Shown: piece after piece, positions 32,381 to 42,700 of the stretch
How the letters are laid out: each line of letters starts with the position of its first letter
Position numbering within the stretch: the stretch's first letter is position 1
NCBI GenBank assembly: GCA_028287115.1
Contig: JAQBQF010000135.1
Coordinates: 27,589 to 91,588, forward strand
Direction of reading: 5' to 3'
Length of the DNA stretch: 64,000 nt
From: Myxococcales bacterium
Lineage (GTDB): Bacteria > Myxococcota_A > Polyangia > Haliangiales > Haliangiaceae
Made by a program: the position numbers and the translations under genes
The notes under the pieces: model-generated
Seen by the model: the letters and a program-made list of their open reading frames with translations, nothing else
Told to the model about the DNA's origin: nothing
Database searches by the model: none

Positions 32381-35300
32381 ATGCAGATCCTTGCGCACGT
32401 CGATCTCGTGGTGAGGAACATGGAGCGCTCGCTCGCGTTCTATGTCGGGTGCCTCGGCTGCTCGATCGCCGTCGACACACAGATCGATGGGCCCGGTGCG
32501 GACTTCTATTCCGGTGGCACGGGCTCGACGATGCGTCTCGTGCTGCTTCAACTGAACGTCGGCGGCAAGCCGTTCGGCGGCATGATCGAGCTGCTCGAGC
32601 CGAGCGGCGAGCTGGCTACGCCACCGGAGCCGCGTCCGAGGGGCTACGGCATTCGCAACTTCACGATCGCGGTCGAGAGCTTGTCTGCGAGCCTCGCCGA
32701 GCTGTCCGCGAAGGGCGTTGTTCCGTGGCGTGAAACGATCGTCGATCTGACGCAGCGCGGGCAGGGCAAGATCGCTTTCATCGCCGATCCCGACGGAAAC
32801 TGGATCGAGCTCGTCGAGCCACAGCGCCAGGTCGTGGTGGATGGCCCGGCGCCGTCGGTGTTCAGCGAGGCCGAACAGCGCCAGCTCTTCGCGCACTGGA
32901 ACGATACCGGGCGCGAGTACCCGAGTGTGCTGATCCACGAGATGTTCGAGCGGCAGGCGGCGGCCACGCCGGCCCGCACGGCACTCGTGTTCGAGGGGCA
33001 GTCGCTGACGTATGCGGAGCTCAACGCGCGCTCGAACCAGCTCGCTCGTCATCTGCAGAAGCTCGACGTCGGTCCGGAGACACTCGTCGGTATCGCGATG
33101 GAGCGGTCGATCGAGATGATCGTCTCGCTGTACGCGGTGCTCAAGGCCGGCGCGGCGTACGTCCCGCTCGATCCCGGCTATCCGAAGGAACGGCTCGAGT
33201 ACATGGTCGGCGACGCGCGACCGCGGATCGTGCTGATCCAGGAGCGGCTCCGCGCGACGTTACCTTTCGGCGATGGCCTCGCGATCGATTCCGCGTGGCC
33301 CGAGATCGCGCGCGAGCGTGCCGACAACCTCGGCCTGTCCGTGCGACCCGAGAACCTGGCGTACGTCATCTACACCTCGGGCTCGACGGGACGCCCGAAG
33401 GGCGCGATGAACATCCACGCCGGCATCGCGAATCGTCTGCAGTGGATGCAGGAGCAATATCGGCTCACGCCCGAGGATCGCGTCTTGCACAAGACGCCGT
33501 TCAGCTTCGATGTCTCGGTCTGGGAGCTGTTCTGGCCCTTGATGTACGGCGCGCGGCTGGTCGTGGCCAAGCCACGCGGGCATCAGGACCCGAGCTACCT
33601 CGTCGACACGATCGTCAACGAGGGAATCACCACACTGCACTTTGTTCCGCCGATGCTCGCGGTGTTCCTCGAGGCCGAGACTGTCGCGCGGTGCACGACC
33701 CTGCGCTGCGTCGTCGCGAGCGGCGAGGCGCTGCCATACAACCTCGTCGTGCGATTCCGCGAGCGCCTCGGTGCCGCGCTTCACAACCTCTACGGCCCGA
33801 CCGAAGCGTCGGTCGACGTCAGTCATTGGACGTGCGAGCTCGGCGGATCCGTGGTGCCGATCGGGCGCCCGATCGCGAACCTACGCCTCCACATCCTCGA
33901 CACCAACCTCGAGCCCGTTCCACTCGGCGCCGAAGGTGAAATCCATATCGCCGGTGTTGGCCTCGCCCGCGGCTATCTCGCGCGGCCCGGGCTTACCGCC
34001 GAGCGCTTCGTCCCCGATCCATTCTCGCCCGCGCCGGGCGGCCGCCTCTATCAGACCGGCGATCTCGGACGGCAGCGCCCCGATGGCGTGATCGAATATC
34101 TCGGGCGCAACGATCATCAAGTGAAGATCCGTGGCTTCCGGATCGAGCTCGGAGAGATCGAAGCGCGCCTCGCACAGCACGCGACGCTGCGCGAGGTCGT
34201 GGTGATCGCGCGCGAGGATGCGCCCGGTGACAAGCGCCTCGTCGCGTACGTCGTCGGAAAAGGCGCGGTGCCTGCGGCCGCCGAGCTGCGCGCGCATCTC
34301 GAGAGCGCGTTACCCGCGTACATGGTGCCTTCGGCATTCGTGGTGCTCGACAAGTTGCCGCTCACACCGAACGGCAAGGTCGACCGCAAGGCGTTGCCGG
34401 AGCCGGAGCGTGGCGTGGACGCGCGCGCGCACGATGCGGCGCAGGGCCCTCTCGAGCAGACCCTGGTCCGGATCTGGAGCAAGTTGCTGCAGATCGAGCA
34501 CGTCGGCCGCAACGACGACTTCTTCGAGCTCGGCGGTCATTCGCTGCTCGCGATGGACCTGATCGCGCGCGTCCGAGAGGCCCTCGAAGTCGAGCTGCCG
34601 ATCGACGTGATGTTCGAGGCGCGAACGACGGTCGCTTCGCTCGCGCGTGTCGTCGAGCAGGTTGCCTCCGCGGCGATGCCGGGAAACGCGATCGATGCGG
34701 AACCTGACCTCTCGATCGTCGCGCTCGGCCAAGCCGATGGCCCGACGGTTCAGGTGCAGCGGTACTTCTTCAAGCTCAACGAGGTCGATCCGACGATCAG
34801 CTTTGCGAAGGAGTACGTCGCGTGGCGGATCTCCGGCCCGCTCGATTGCGACGTGCTCGCTCGCGCGATGCGCGTCGTCGTCGAGCGTCATCAGATCTTG
34901 CGCAGCAACTTCGAACGCCGAGGTACGAACGTCCGGCAGCTCGTTCGCCGTGCCGAGCCGCCGCACGTGCCCGAGCTCGAGCTCGATGACCAGTCGGCGC
35001 ACGCAAACGGTGTGCTGACGCCGAGCATCGTCGAGCAATCGGTCAGGCCGATCATCGAACGCACGTTCGATGTGGAGCACGGCGCGCTCGTGTACTCGAA
35101 GGCGATCCGGCTGCGTCACGACGAGCACGTCGTGATCACCGCGATGCCGCACGTCGTGTTCGACGCCGCATCCTGGTACATCTACTCGGCCGAGCTCGGT
35201 ACGGCTTATCGCGCGCTGCTCGAAGGGGTCTCGCCGGCCGACATGTCGCGGGCTCTCGGAGACTTGCCGTTTCAGTTTCTCGACGTCGCGACGCGCCTCG

Positions 35301-36118
35301 AGGCTCACACCGCCTCGGCGGCAGGCCGCGCGGCACTCGACGTCTGGCGTCGCAAGATGGACGGGGCACCGCCGCTCGTGCTCCCGGCCGACTTTCCACG
35401 GGACGCGGTGGACGCCGCACGCACCGAGGCCGAACGCCGCGGTCCGTCGAACAATCACGTCGATCAGTACTGCGCGATGTTCCCCGCGGGCGTGGTGAGC
35501 GTGTCTGCGGATGCGGCGTTCGCCGATGCGGCGATCAAGCTGATCGAGCGAGAGCGCGCGACGCCGCTCGCGTTTCTGCTGACCGGCATCGTCGCGTTGC
35601 TGCACGGCGAGACCGAGCAGACGGACATCGCGTTCAACACCAACGTCGGCACGCGGCCGTTATTCGGCGCCGACCAGCTGATCGGGCCGTTTCACAACCA
35701 GACGTTCGTGCGCGCGGATCTCTCGAGCCGCCCGACGTATCGCCAGCTCCTCGCCGCCACGCGCGGCGACGTCGTCGAGATGCTTCGCTACGGCACGATT
35801 CCGGTCCTCGAGAGCGTTCCTCATCACGTCGGGCGGCTCGGCGTAAACTTCGCGGGCATGAACGTACAAGAGCCGATCGTGCAGCTCCGAGATGCGCGCA
35901 CGACGATCTTGCCGCCGTGGCCGAGCAGCGCGGTCACGCACTTCGACTTCCAGCCGATGCTCGACCTGAGCAGCCGCGGCTTGACAGTCGACATCATCTA
36001 TAACGAACGGCTATTCCGACACGCGACGGTCGAGCGTCTCGCTGCGCGCTATCTCGAGATCTTGCGATCGATCGTGACGACGCCCGACGCACGCGCGGGA
36101 TCGCCGAATCAAAAGTAG
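32381..36118 (+). CDS. Second NRPS module with N-terminal VOC domain: VOC-A(Ser)-T-C
   Basis: This 1245-residue protein repeats the layout of the 6.8 kb one: VOC (1-150), A (175-660), carrier (GGHSL near 717) and C-terminal condensation domain (765-1240). The pocket reads D-V-W-H-V-S-L-V-D-K, again serine-like. VOC and A are highly similar to the other copy, but the C domain is of another subtype: its core is PHVVFDA (near 922), with Pro for the first His and Ala for Gly, and it shares LPFQFLDVAT and GADQLIGP-type segments with the last C domain of the 39.7 kb protein. Catalytic His and Asp are kept, so activity is still possible. It is divergent from argD and overlaps the convergent second amidinotransferase by ten bases. 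Confidence 0.88.
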   Translation: MQILAHVDLVVRNMERSLAFYVGCLGCSIAVDTQIDGPGADFYSGGTGSTMRLVLLQLNVGGKPFGGMIELLEPSGELATPPEPRPRGYGIRNFTIAVESLSASLAELSAKGVVPWRETIVDLTQRGQGKIAFIADPDGNWIELVEPQRQVVVDGPAPSVFSEAEQRQLFAHWNDTGREYPSVLIHEMFERQAAATPARTALVFEGQSLTYAELNARSNQLARHLQKLDVGPETLVGIAMERSIEMIVSLYAVLKAGAAYVPLDPGYPKERLEYMVGDARPRIVLIQERLRATLPFGDGLAIDSAWPEIARERADNLGLSVRPENLAYVIYTSGSTGRPKGAMNIHAGIANRLQWMQEQYRLTPEDRVLHKTPFSFDVSVWELFWPLMYGARLVVAKPRGHQDPSYLVDTIVNEGITTLHFVPPMLAVFLEAETVARCTTLRCVVASGEALPYNLVVRFRERLGAALHNLYGPTEASVDVSHWTCELGGSVVPIGRPIANLRLHILDTNLEPVPLGAEGEIHIAGVGLARGYLARPGLTAERFVPDPFSPAPGGRLYQTGDLGRQRPDGVIEYLGRNDHQVKIRGFRIELGEIEARLAQHATLREVVVIAREDAPGDKRLVAYVVGKGAVPAAAELRAHLESALPAYMVPSAFVVLDKLPLTPNGKVDRKALPEPERGVDARAHDAAQGPLEQTLVRIWSKLLQIEHVGRNDDFFELGGHSLLAMDLIARVREALEVELPIDVMFEARTTVASLARVVEQVASAAMPGNAIDAEPDLSIVALGQADGPTVQVQRYFFKLNEVDPTISFAKEYVAWRISGPLDCDVLARAMRVVVERHQILRSNFERRGTNVRQLVRRAEPPHVPELELDDQSAHANGVLTPSIVEQSVRPIIERTFDVEHGALVYSKAIRLRHDEHVVITAMPHVVFDAASWYIYSAELGTAYRALLEGVSPADMSRALGDLPFQFLDVATRLEAHTASAAGRAALDVWRRKMDGAPPLVLPADFPRDAVDAARTEAERRGPSNNHVDQYCAMFPAGVVSVSADAAFADAAIKLIERERATPLAFLLTGIVALLHGETEQTDIAFNTNVGTRPLFGADQLIGPFHNQTFVRADLSSRPTYRQLLAATRGDVVEMLRYGTIPVLESVPHHVGRLGVNFAGMNVQEPIVQLRDARTTILPPWPSSAVTHFDFQPMLDLSSRGLTVDIIYNERLFRHATVERLAARYLEILRSIVTTPDARAGSPNQK

Positions 36119-37182
36119 GACTGGAGCGTGCCTCGCCGCCGGATATCGACGGTCGCGCAATGGAAGCTGCCGCCGTAGCGATAGTTGGTCCGGAACGGAC
36201 ACGGAATCGGATCGAAGCCCCATTCCCTGAGCGCCTTGATCAGCGGCTCTTCGCTCTCTTCCACGATCACGCGCTTCTCGTCGAGCGAGAGCATGTTCAT
36301 CGATAGCCACTGAAAGTTCGTGAACAGCTGGAAGCCTGCCGGCAGGGTCGTACGAGGCGCGGTGAGGAATTCCCACCGGCCGCGCTTGAACACCTCGGGG
36401 ACATGCTTGAGCGGCCGGTCGGGATTGACCAGTACCTTGCCGGGTGCAAGCGGAACGAACGTCGCGTCGATGTGAAGCGCCCGGTCGTCCGCGAACTCGA
36501 CCATGTGAACGTTGTACGTGTCGCCGAGGTGGCTGCGTAGCCATTCGATCCCGAACTCGTTCGTGACGTGGCTCTTCTGGACGAACAGGTCTTTTCCGCA
36601 GCGCGTGATATCGGCCGCGTCGAACACCGGCTCGAACTCGGTGAGCACGTACTCCTGCCCGCGAACGTGCGACTTCTTGTAGAGCTCGTCGGAAAGCTGC
36701 GGCTTGGGGGCCGCGGCCCACTTCGCGCCCTGCTTGAAGTACTCCTTGATCAGCCGCCGATACGACAGGAACTCGAAGTACCTCGAGCGCCACGCCATCG
36801 TCGCCTCGAGGATCTCGTTGCCGATCACGATCAGGACGTCGCGCGGATCGGACTGCGCGTTGCCGCCGATGCTCTCCCACTGCGGCGTCGCGTGCTTCTT
36901 ATCGTGAGGCATCGGATCCGGACGCTTGACGACGACGCCCTCGCCTTCGAGGATCGCGATGAACCGATCGAGCTCCTTCTGCGCGAGCACGCGAAACCGC
37001 TCCGGCTTCGGCTTGCCACCTTGCGCGAGCAGATATTGGCGCGTCGATTCGATATCGCGCTCGGGGACGACCGCTTGAAGAGCGACATCCCACGGCAGCT
37101 CGACCGAGCCCTCTAGCGTACCGACGATGATCTCTTCGAGCGGGTCCCACTCGTTGAACGAGCTCACGACAGAAGCAGTCAT
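36109..37182 (-). CDS. Arginine:X amidinotransferase (paralogue 2)
   Basis: The 357-residue protein belongs to the same glycine amidinotransferase family as the 11.6 and 37.3 kb genes. Triad elements are intact: CGKDLFVQKSH (Asp), LHIDATF (His) and GGSFHCATVDIRRRG (Cys). It starts at an ATG with AGGGG five bases upstream. The final residues RRRGTLQSYF are the same as in paralogue 1, and the stop overlaps the end of the VOC-NRPS gene. It is divergent from paralogue 3 across 157 bases. Three functional copies in one locus suggest distinct acceptors, or one acceptor with dose requirements; the sequence does not tell which. Confidence 0.9.
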   Translation of the reverse strand: MTASVVSSFNEWDPLEEIIVGTLEGSVELPWDVALQAVVPERDIESTRQYLLAQGGKPKPERFRVLAQKELDRFIAILEGEGVVVKRPDPMPHDKKHATPQWESIGGNAQSDPRDVLIVIGNEILEATMAWRSRYFEFLSYRRLIKEYFKQGAKWAAAPKPQLSDELYKKSHVRGQEYVLTEFEPVFDAADITRCGKDLFVQKSHVTNEFGIEWLRSHLGDTYNVHMVEFADDRALHIDATFVPLAPGKVLVNPDRPLKHVPEVFKRGRWEFLTAPRTTLPAGFQLFTNFQWLSMNMLSLDEKRVIVEESEEPLIKALREWGFDPIPCPFRTNYRYGGSFHCATVDIRRRGTLQSYF

Positions 37183-37339
37183 CTAGGCCCCTATGACGGA
37201 TGTCTATGAATGCGGAACGATGATCGTACCGCAAATGTCGCCCCCATTGGTGAATCAACACCGGGCGTCAACTACACCGACGCGCCGGGACTGCGAGTAC
37301 AATGTTGGTTCTCACGATAGGCGAGGTCTCGATACCAAG

Positions 37340-38428
37340 ATGCAATCCGCACCCGCTGATCTGCCGGTGGTCAACTCGTTCAACGAATGGGACCCTCTCG
37401 AGGAGGTCATCGTAGGCGTCGCCGAAGGCGCGTGCGAGATCCCGTGGGACCTGGCACTGGAATCCGTGATGCCCGGCGATGCCGTCGACGAGCTTCGAAA
37501 ATATCATCAGAAGCTCGGCGGCAAGCCGAAGCCACCGAAACAGACCGTGGCGGCCACGCGAGAGCTCGACGAGCTGGTGCACGTGCTCGAGGCCGAGGGC
37601 GTCAAGGTTCGCCGTCCCGATCCCATCGATCAGGCCACGCGCTACGCGACCCCCGATTGGGAATCGGTCTGTGGCAACGCACAGATCGATCCGAGGGATG
37701 TCCTCATCGTGATCGGCAACGAGATCATCGAGGCACCGATGGCCTGGCGGTCCCGGTACTTCGAATTTCGCGCCTACCGCCGGTTACTCAACGAGTACTT
37801 CCGCAAGGGCGCCAAGTGGACCGCGGTCCCCAAGCCGCTCATGAACGACGACCTCTACGACAAGAACTGGAAGCGCGGCTTTCAGAGCTATGTCACGACC
37901 GAGGTAGAGCCTGTCTTCGACGCCGCCGACATCGCTCGGTGCGGCAAAGATCTGTTCGCGCAGCGAAGCCATGTGACCAACGAAGCCGGGATCGAGTGGC
38001 TTCGCCGGCATCTCGGCGACACATATCGCGTTCATACGGTCGAATTCGACGACGATCGACCGATTCACATCGACGCGACGTTCGTTCCGATGGCCCCAGG
38101 CAAGATCTTGATCAATCCGGACCGTCCGATCAAAAAGCTTCCCGAGATCTTTCGCGGCTCGGGTTGGGAGATGCTGACGCCGCCGCGCTCGACGCTTCCG
38201 AAGGTCCCGGCGTACAAGAACTTCGAGTGGCTGCACGTCAACACGTTCATGCTCGACGAGAAGCGGGTGATCGTCGAGAAACAAGAGGAACCCTTCATCA
38301 AGGCTTTGAAGGATTGGGGCTTCACACCGATCCCCGTCGCGTTCCGCACGAATCACTTGAAGGGCGGCGGGTTCCACTGCGCGACCGTGGATATCCGCCG
38401 GCGCGGAGGACTGAAGTCCTATTTTTGA
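37340..38428 (+). CDS. Arginine:X amidinotransferase (paralogue 3)
   Basis: At 362 aa this is the third family member. CGKDLFAQRSH, IHIDATF and GGGFHCATVDIRRRG hold the catalytic Asp, His and Cys. It differs from the other two near the active Cys (Gly for Ser) and at the end (RRRGGLKSYF). ATG 37340 gives the standard N-terminus VVNSFNEWDPLEEVIVG; an upstream extension back to 37193 lies in the divergent promoter region and is rejected. A TACAAT at 37298-37303 could be its -10 box, without a clear -35. Its stop is 24 bases before an unknown 417-residue protein, likely in the same transcript. Confidence 0.9.
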   Translation: MQSAPADLPVVNSFNEWDPLEEVIVGVAEGACEIPWDLALESVMPGDAVDELRKYHQKLGGKPKPPKQTVAATRELDELVHVLEAEGVKVRRPDPIDQATRYATPDWESVCGNAQIDPRDVLIVIGNEIIEAPMAWRSRYFEFRAYRRLLNEYFRKGAKWTAVPKPLMNDDLYDKNWKRGFQSYVTTEVEPVFDAADIARCGKDLFAQRSHVTNEAGIEWLRRHLGDTYRVHTVEFDDDRPIHIDATFVPMAPGKILINPDRPIKKLPEIFRGSGWEMLTPPRSTLPKVPAYKNFEWLHVNTFMLDEKRVIVEKQEEPFIKALKDWGFTPIPVAFRTNHLKGGGFHCATVDIRRRGGLKSYF

Positions 38429-38452
38429 GTCTCGAAAGGCAGGTCCACATCG

Positions 38453-39706
38453 ATGTCAGACGTCACAGCGGCGGCCGGCTCGGATCATCGAGCTCCAGGC
38501 CTCGACCTCGTCAGGCTGATGTTGGGCGAGGCCCAGGAGTATTGGGACGTCGATGGTCGGCCTCTCATCGAGGATCGGATCGAGTTGTTCGAGAGGAAGC
38601 GATGTCCGTACCCCGGTATTCGGCTCGGACGCATGATGAACCTCTCTGCCCTGAAGCAGATGGGGAGCCACTGGGATGACGTCCTAGGTGGCATGGCGTT
38701 CCTTGCCACCGAGCACATGAAGCGGATGAAGCGGGCGCAACCAGAGCTCCTGGATTGGTACCAGATCGCGTCGATGGCAGTGGCGCTTCCGATCTATCTG
38801 TTGTTCCGAGCTCGAGATCCCGTGGCGAATCACCATCTGCCCGGGTTCGTCGCGTCGATGATGAAGGCGGCGTTCGACATCGGAACGACGACGAAGCTGC
38901 TGCTTGCCAGGAGCTTCGTCGGTCAACCCGTGCCGACTGCGCCGGAAGAGATCGCCAATGTGGCCGAGCAGGAGAAGCTGTTCCTGAAAGGGGCAGACGG
39001 CGTGTGCGCAGGTTCGCCGAAGCACATCGAGTCGTTCGTGAGGGCGCTCTCGTTGCGAGCACCGGTTTCCAAAGACGCGGCCGCGCTTCGAGAGCTCGTG
39101 CCGGAGATGGGTACGTTCCTCGAGTACTCCGATGGGTTCGCGAGCATGGATTGTCTGATTCTGCTGTTGCGCGCGGAGGCGACCACCGCGACACGCGTCA
39201 TCTTGAAGGCGCTGCCGGGCGAGCGTTTCTCCGACGAGCGCTCGCTCATCGAATCAGGTCTGCAGGCGATCACCAGTACCACGACGATGTCGGGACTGGT
39301 CGCCGATGTGATGGAGAAACCCGAGCACCGCGAACTCGTTCTCGCCGGATTTGCTCCGGGGCTTCTCGTGACAGTCGACGAATCGGCCGTCGCCCGCGGG
39401 CTGCTCGAGCTGGCCACCGGCTCGCCGCTGAGTAAACAAGTGGGAGCGGCACAGCTCGACGCGATCGTCCGTGCAGTGGCCGCCTACCTTTGCCTCGAAA
39501 GGGCGATCCTCGGACGCCTCGAGGCTCAGCAGCTCGCCGCGAACCAGGCACTCGTCAGGAGCGCCGGAAGAAAACCAGAGACGTCCGACGTCGGTATGCT
39601 CCTCAGGACGCCGACATCGGTGATCTCGATGCTGACCGGAATCCGTTTCGCCAACCGATCCAATGACACGAAGATCTCGTTGAAGACGAAGAGCTTCCAG
39701 TTCTGA
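38453..39706 (+). CDS. Unknown 417-residue protein co-transcribed with an amidinotransferase
   Basis: I do not recognise this protein. It looks almost wholly alpha-helical and soluble, with one hydrophobic stretch (MAVALPIYLLF near 105-115) too short and isolated to prove a membrane span. Clusters of possible metal or cofactor ligands include NHHLPGF (near 125), KRCPYPGIRLGRMMN (near 50) and CAGSPKHIESF (near 183). No nucleotide-binding loop or signal peptide is seen. It follows amidinotransferase 3 by 24 bases and converges on the large NRPS gene, so a role in making or modifying the guanidino unit is the natural guess. Regulation or immunity cannot be excluded. Confidence 0.6.
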   Translation: MSDVTAAAGSDHRAPGLDLVRLMLGEAQEYWDVDGRPLIEDRIELFERKRCPYPGIRLGRMMNLSALKQMGSHWDDVLGGMAFLATEHMKRMKRAQPELLDWYQIASMAVALPIYLLFRARDPVANHHLPGFVASMMKAAFDIGTTTKLLLARSFVGQPVPTAPEEIANVAEQEKLFLKGADGVCAGSPKHIESFVRALSLRAPVSKDAAALRELVPEMGTFLEYSDGFASMDCLILLLRAEATTATRVILKALPGERFSDERSLIESGLQAITSTTTMSGLVADVMEKPEHRELVLAGFAPGLLVTVDESAVARGLLELATGSPLSKQVGAAQLDAIVRAVAAYLCLERAILGRLEAQQLAANQALVRSAGRKPETSDVGMLLRTPTSVISMLTGIRFANRSNDTKISLKTKSFQF

Positions 39707-39738
39707 CCTCGCCATCGAGGCGGCCACTCCGCTCGTCG

Positions 39739-42700
39739 TTATTTCCCGTGAACCTGTCCGTTGGGGTCCTCCGCCATCGATCGCAGGAGCTCGAGATAGC
39801 GTCCGCACATCCGCTCCATCGTCTCGTGCCGGAACAACCGCGTGTTGTAGGCGAACGAGACAAACAGCTGCCGCCCGTCGAGCATGATGTCGGGTCGCAA
39901 GTCGAACGGGCTAACCGAGTCGATCGAGATCGGAAGCGCTGTGCCGACCGCATCCCCGATCCGGAACTCGTCGTCAAGGCCCGGCACGAAGCCGACGTTC
40001 AGCCTACCCGCGTGTGCAGGAACGATCTGCACCGGAGAGATCAGCGCACGCGCATACGCCTGCGAGAACGATTCGCCGACCTGCGCCAGCAGCTCTCGAT
40101 GGCTCGTGCGCTTCGAGAGATCCATGCGGACGAAGATCAGGCTATTGAACCCGCCGATCAGCGACTCCGCACCGAGCAGCGGGCGCACGTTGAGGCTGGT
40201 CTGAAGCGCGATATCGGTCTGCCCGGTCTCGCCGTGCAAGAGCTCGCCCAGTCCGGCGAGAAAGTAAACGAGCGGCGTCACGCTCGCCCGACGTGCAGCG
40301 GTGACGACGAGCTCGGCGAGCGTCTCGTTGCCCTCCCGGATCGCTTCGGCATACGGGAAGTGCGCGACGTACGGCCTTCCGGTGGAGGCTTGCTTGGCCC
40401 GACTCTCCGCGTCGACCTCGTCGCGCGAGAAGTCCACCGGCAGCGCGAGGGGCTGGACCCCGTCGAACCGCCGCTGCCAGTACTCGATGTCGGCCCGGCC
40501 GGCCGACGAATCCCTGTACGCCTGCAGATACGTCGCGACGTCGAGGAACTGGAACGGCAACGGGTCTCGCAGGTTCACGACCTCGGCGGAAGGCTGGTCG
40601 AGCGCCGCGCGGTAGCCGGCGGCGAGATCGTGGGTGAACAGCGCGACGGAGGGACCATCCAGGGCAACGTGATGCATCACGCGGACGAGCGCATGCTCCT
40701 CGGGTCCGAGTCGGATCAGTTTGATCCTCGCGACGGGACCGTGGCCCAGGTCGAACGGTCGCTTCAACGACTCCTGAGTCGCTTCGGCGAGCGCGCGCTC
40801 CTGATCGCCGCGATCTCTACCCTCCCAGTTCTCGTATTGATACGACGGCAGGAACGGTGGCTGCGCCGGCCGCACGATCTGTCTCAGCTCGCCGCCGCGC
40901 CACTCATAGTTCGTGCGCAAGATCTCGTGCCGCGCGGCGACGGCAGGTAGCGCCCGCTCGATCGCCCACGGTTCCAGTGGACCACGAAGGCGGAAGGCCT
41001 GAGGCACGACCAGCGGAACGCCCTTACGCGGGTCATCCTCGTTGATCGTCCACCAGTACGGTTGAAGCAGCCCCGCTGGACCCTCGGTGAGCGACAGGCG
41101 CTTCACCGAGCCGCGCTGCGAGAGCTCGTCGGACGAGCGACCCATTCGCGTGGCCATCTGCTCGACCGTCGGCGCACTAAATACGTCCTGGGGTCGCAGC
41201 TCCGCTCCAAGATCGCGTCGGATTCGCGCGATGAGCTGAAGCGCCAGCATCGAATTGCCGCCGAGCTGGAAGAAGTTGTCGCGGGCTCCGACTCGCTCGA
41301 TCCCGAGCAGCCCCTGCCACGTACGCGCCAACGCCTGCTCGTCTTCCGAACGTGGCGCGACGTATTCGTCTCGCAAGTATGCATCGTCGGTGACCGCCGG
41401 CAGGGCGAGGCGGTCGATCTTGCCGTTGGGCGTCTGCGGCAAGGCTTCGAGCGTCACGAACGCCGCCGGCATCATGTACTCGGGAACCCGCTCCGCCAGG
41501 TAAGCCTGCAGCTCGCTGATCTCGGGCGCACCGGCCTTGCCCACGACGTACGCGACGAGCCGCTTGTCGCCCGGCGTATCCTCGCGCGCGACGACAGCGG
41601 CTTCGCGCACCGTGGGATGGCTCGCGAGGACAACCTCGATCTCCCCCGGCTCGATCCGGAAGCCACGGATCTTGACCTGATGGTCGCTGCGTCCCAGGTA
41701 GACGAGCGTGCCATCGGGCAGCCAGCGAGCGACGTCACCGGTCTTGTAGAGCTGGCCTGGGCCGAACGGGTTCGGGATGAAGCGCTCGTTTGTGAGATCG
41801 GGTCGATTCAGGTAGCCGCGCGCCAGTCCCTCGCCACCTGCATAGAGATCGCCGCGCGCTCCGGGCGGTACGAGCTGACCGTGCGCGTCGAGCAGATAGA
41901 TCTGCATGTTCGAGATCGGCCGCCCGATCGTCGGTGTGCCGTCACCACTGCGAACCGTCCACGTCACGATGAACGTCTCGGTCGGGCCGTACCAGTCGTA
42001 CACGCGACGGATGCCCGCGGCGTAGAGCTGCTTCACCAGCGCGTTCGGCAGCGCCTCGCCCGCGCACGAGACGGTCTCGACAGAGGGTGGCAGTGCGTTG
42101 TCACGCAAGAATGCGGCGAGGACCGAAGGCACCGCGTTCACGAACGTGATTCCCGCGTCGGCCGGTAAGGTGGCAAGCGAGAACAGATTCTCGACCACGG
42201 TCGCGCATCCGCCGAGCGAGAGCGGGACGAACAGCTCGAACAGCGACATGTCGAAGCACACCGAGGTCGCGAACAGCACCGATCTGAGCTCGTCGGGCGG
42301 ATGGATCTCGCGCGAGAACTGGCAGTAATTGACCATCACGCGGTGCTCGATCGCGATGCCCTTGGGTCGACCGGTGGATCCGGACGTGTAGATGACGTGG
42401 GACAGACTCGTCCGATCCGTCAGGCGCGTGGGTCGCGACGAAGGTGCACGCGCGAGCTCTGCCGCATCGGCGTCCACGCGAACGATCCGCGCGCCGATGT
42501 CGGGGAGCCGACCGCCGAGCGAGGTCTGGGTCACGAGGACTTTCGGCCGCGCGTCCTCCTGGATAAATGCGAGCCGATCCTTTGGATAGGTCGGGTCGAG
42601 GGGGACGTACGCGGCGCCGGACTTGAGCGCAGCGAACAACGCGATCACGAGCTCGGCCGAGCGCTCGAGGAAGATCCCGACGAGCTCGCCGGGACCCGCC

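Noticed and set aside
37193..37339. Longer N-terminus for amidinotransferase 3
   Set aside because: The extension lies in the divergent promoter region and has no match to the conserved start shared by the three paralogues.
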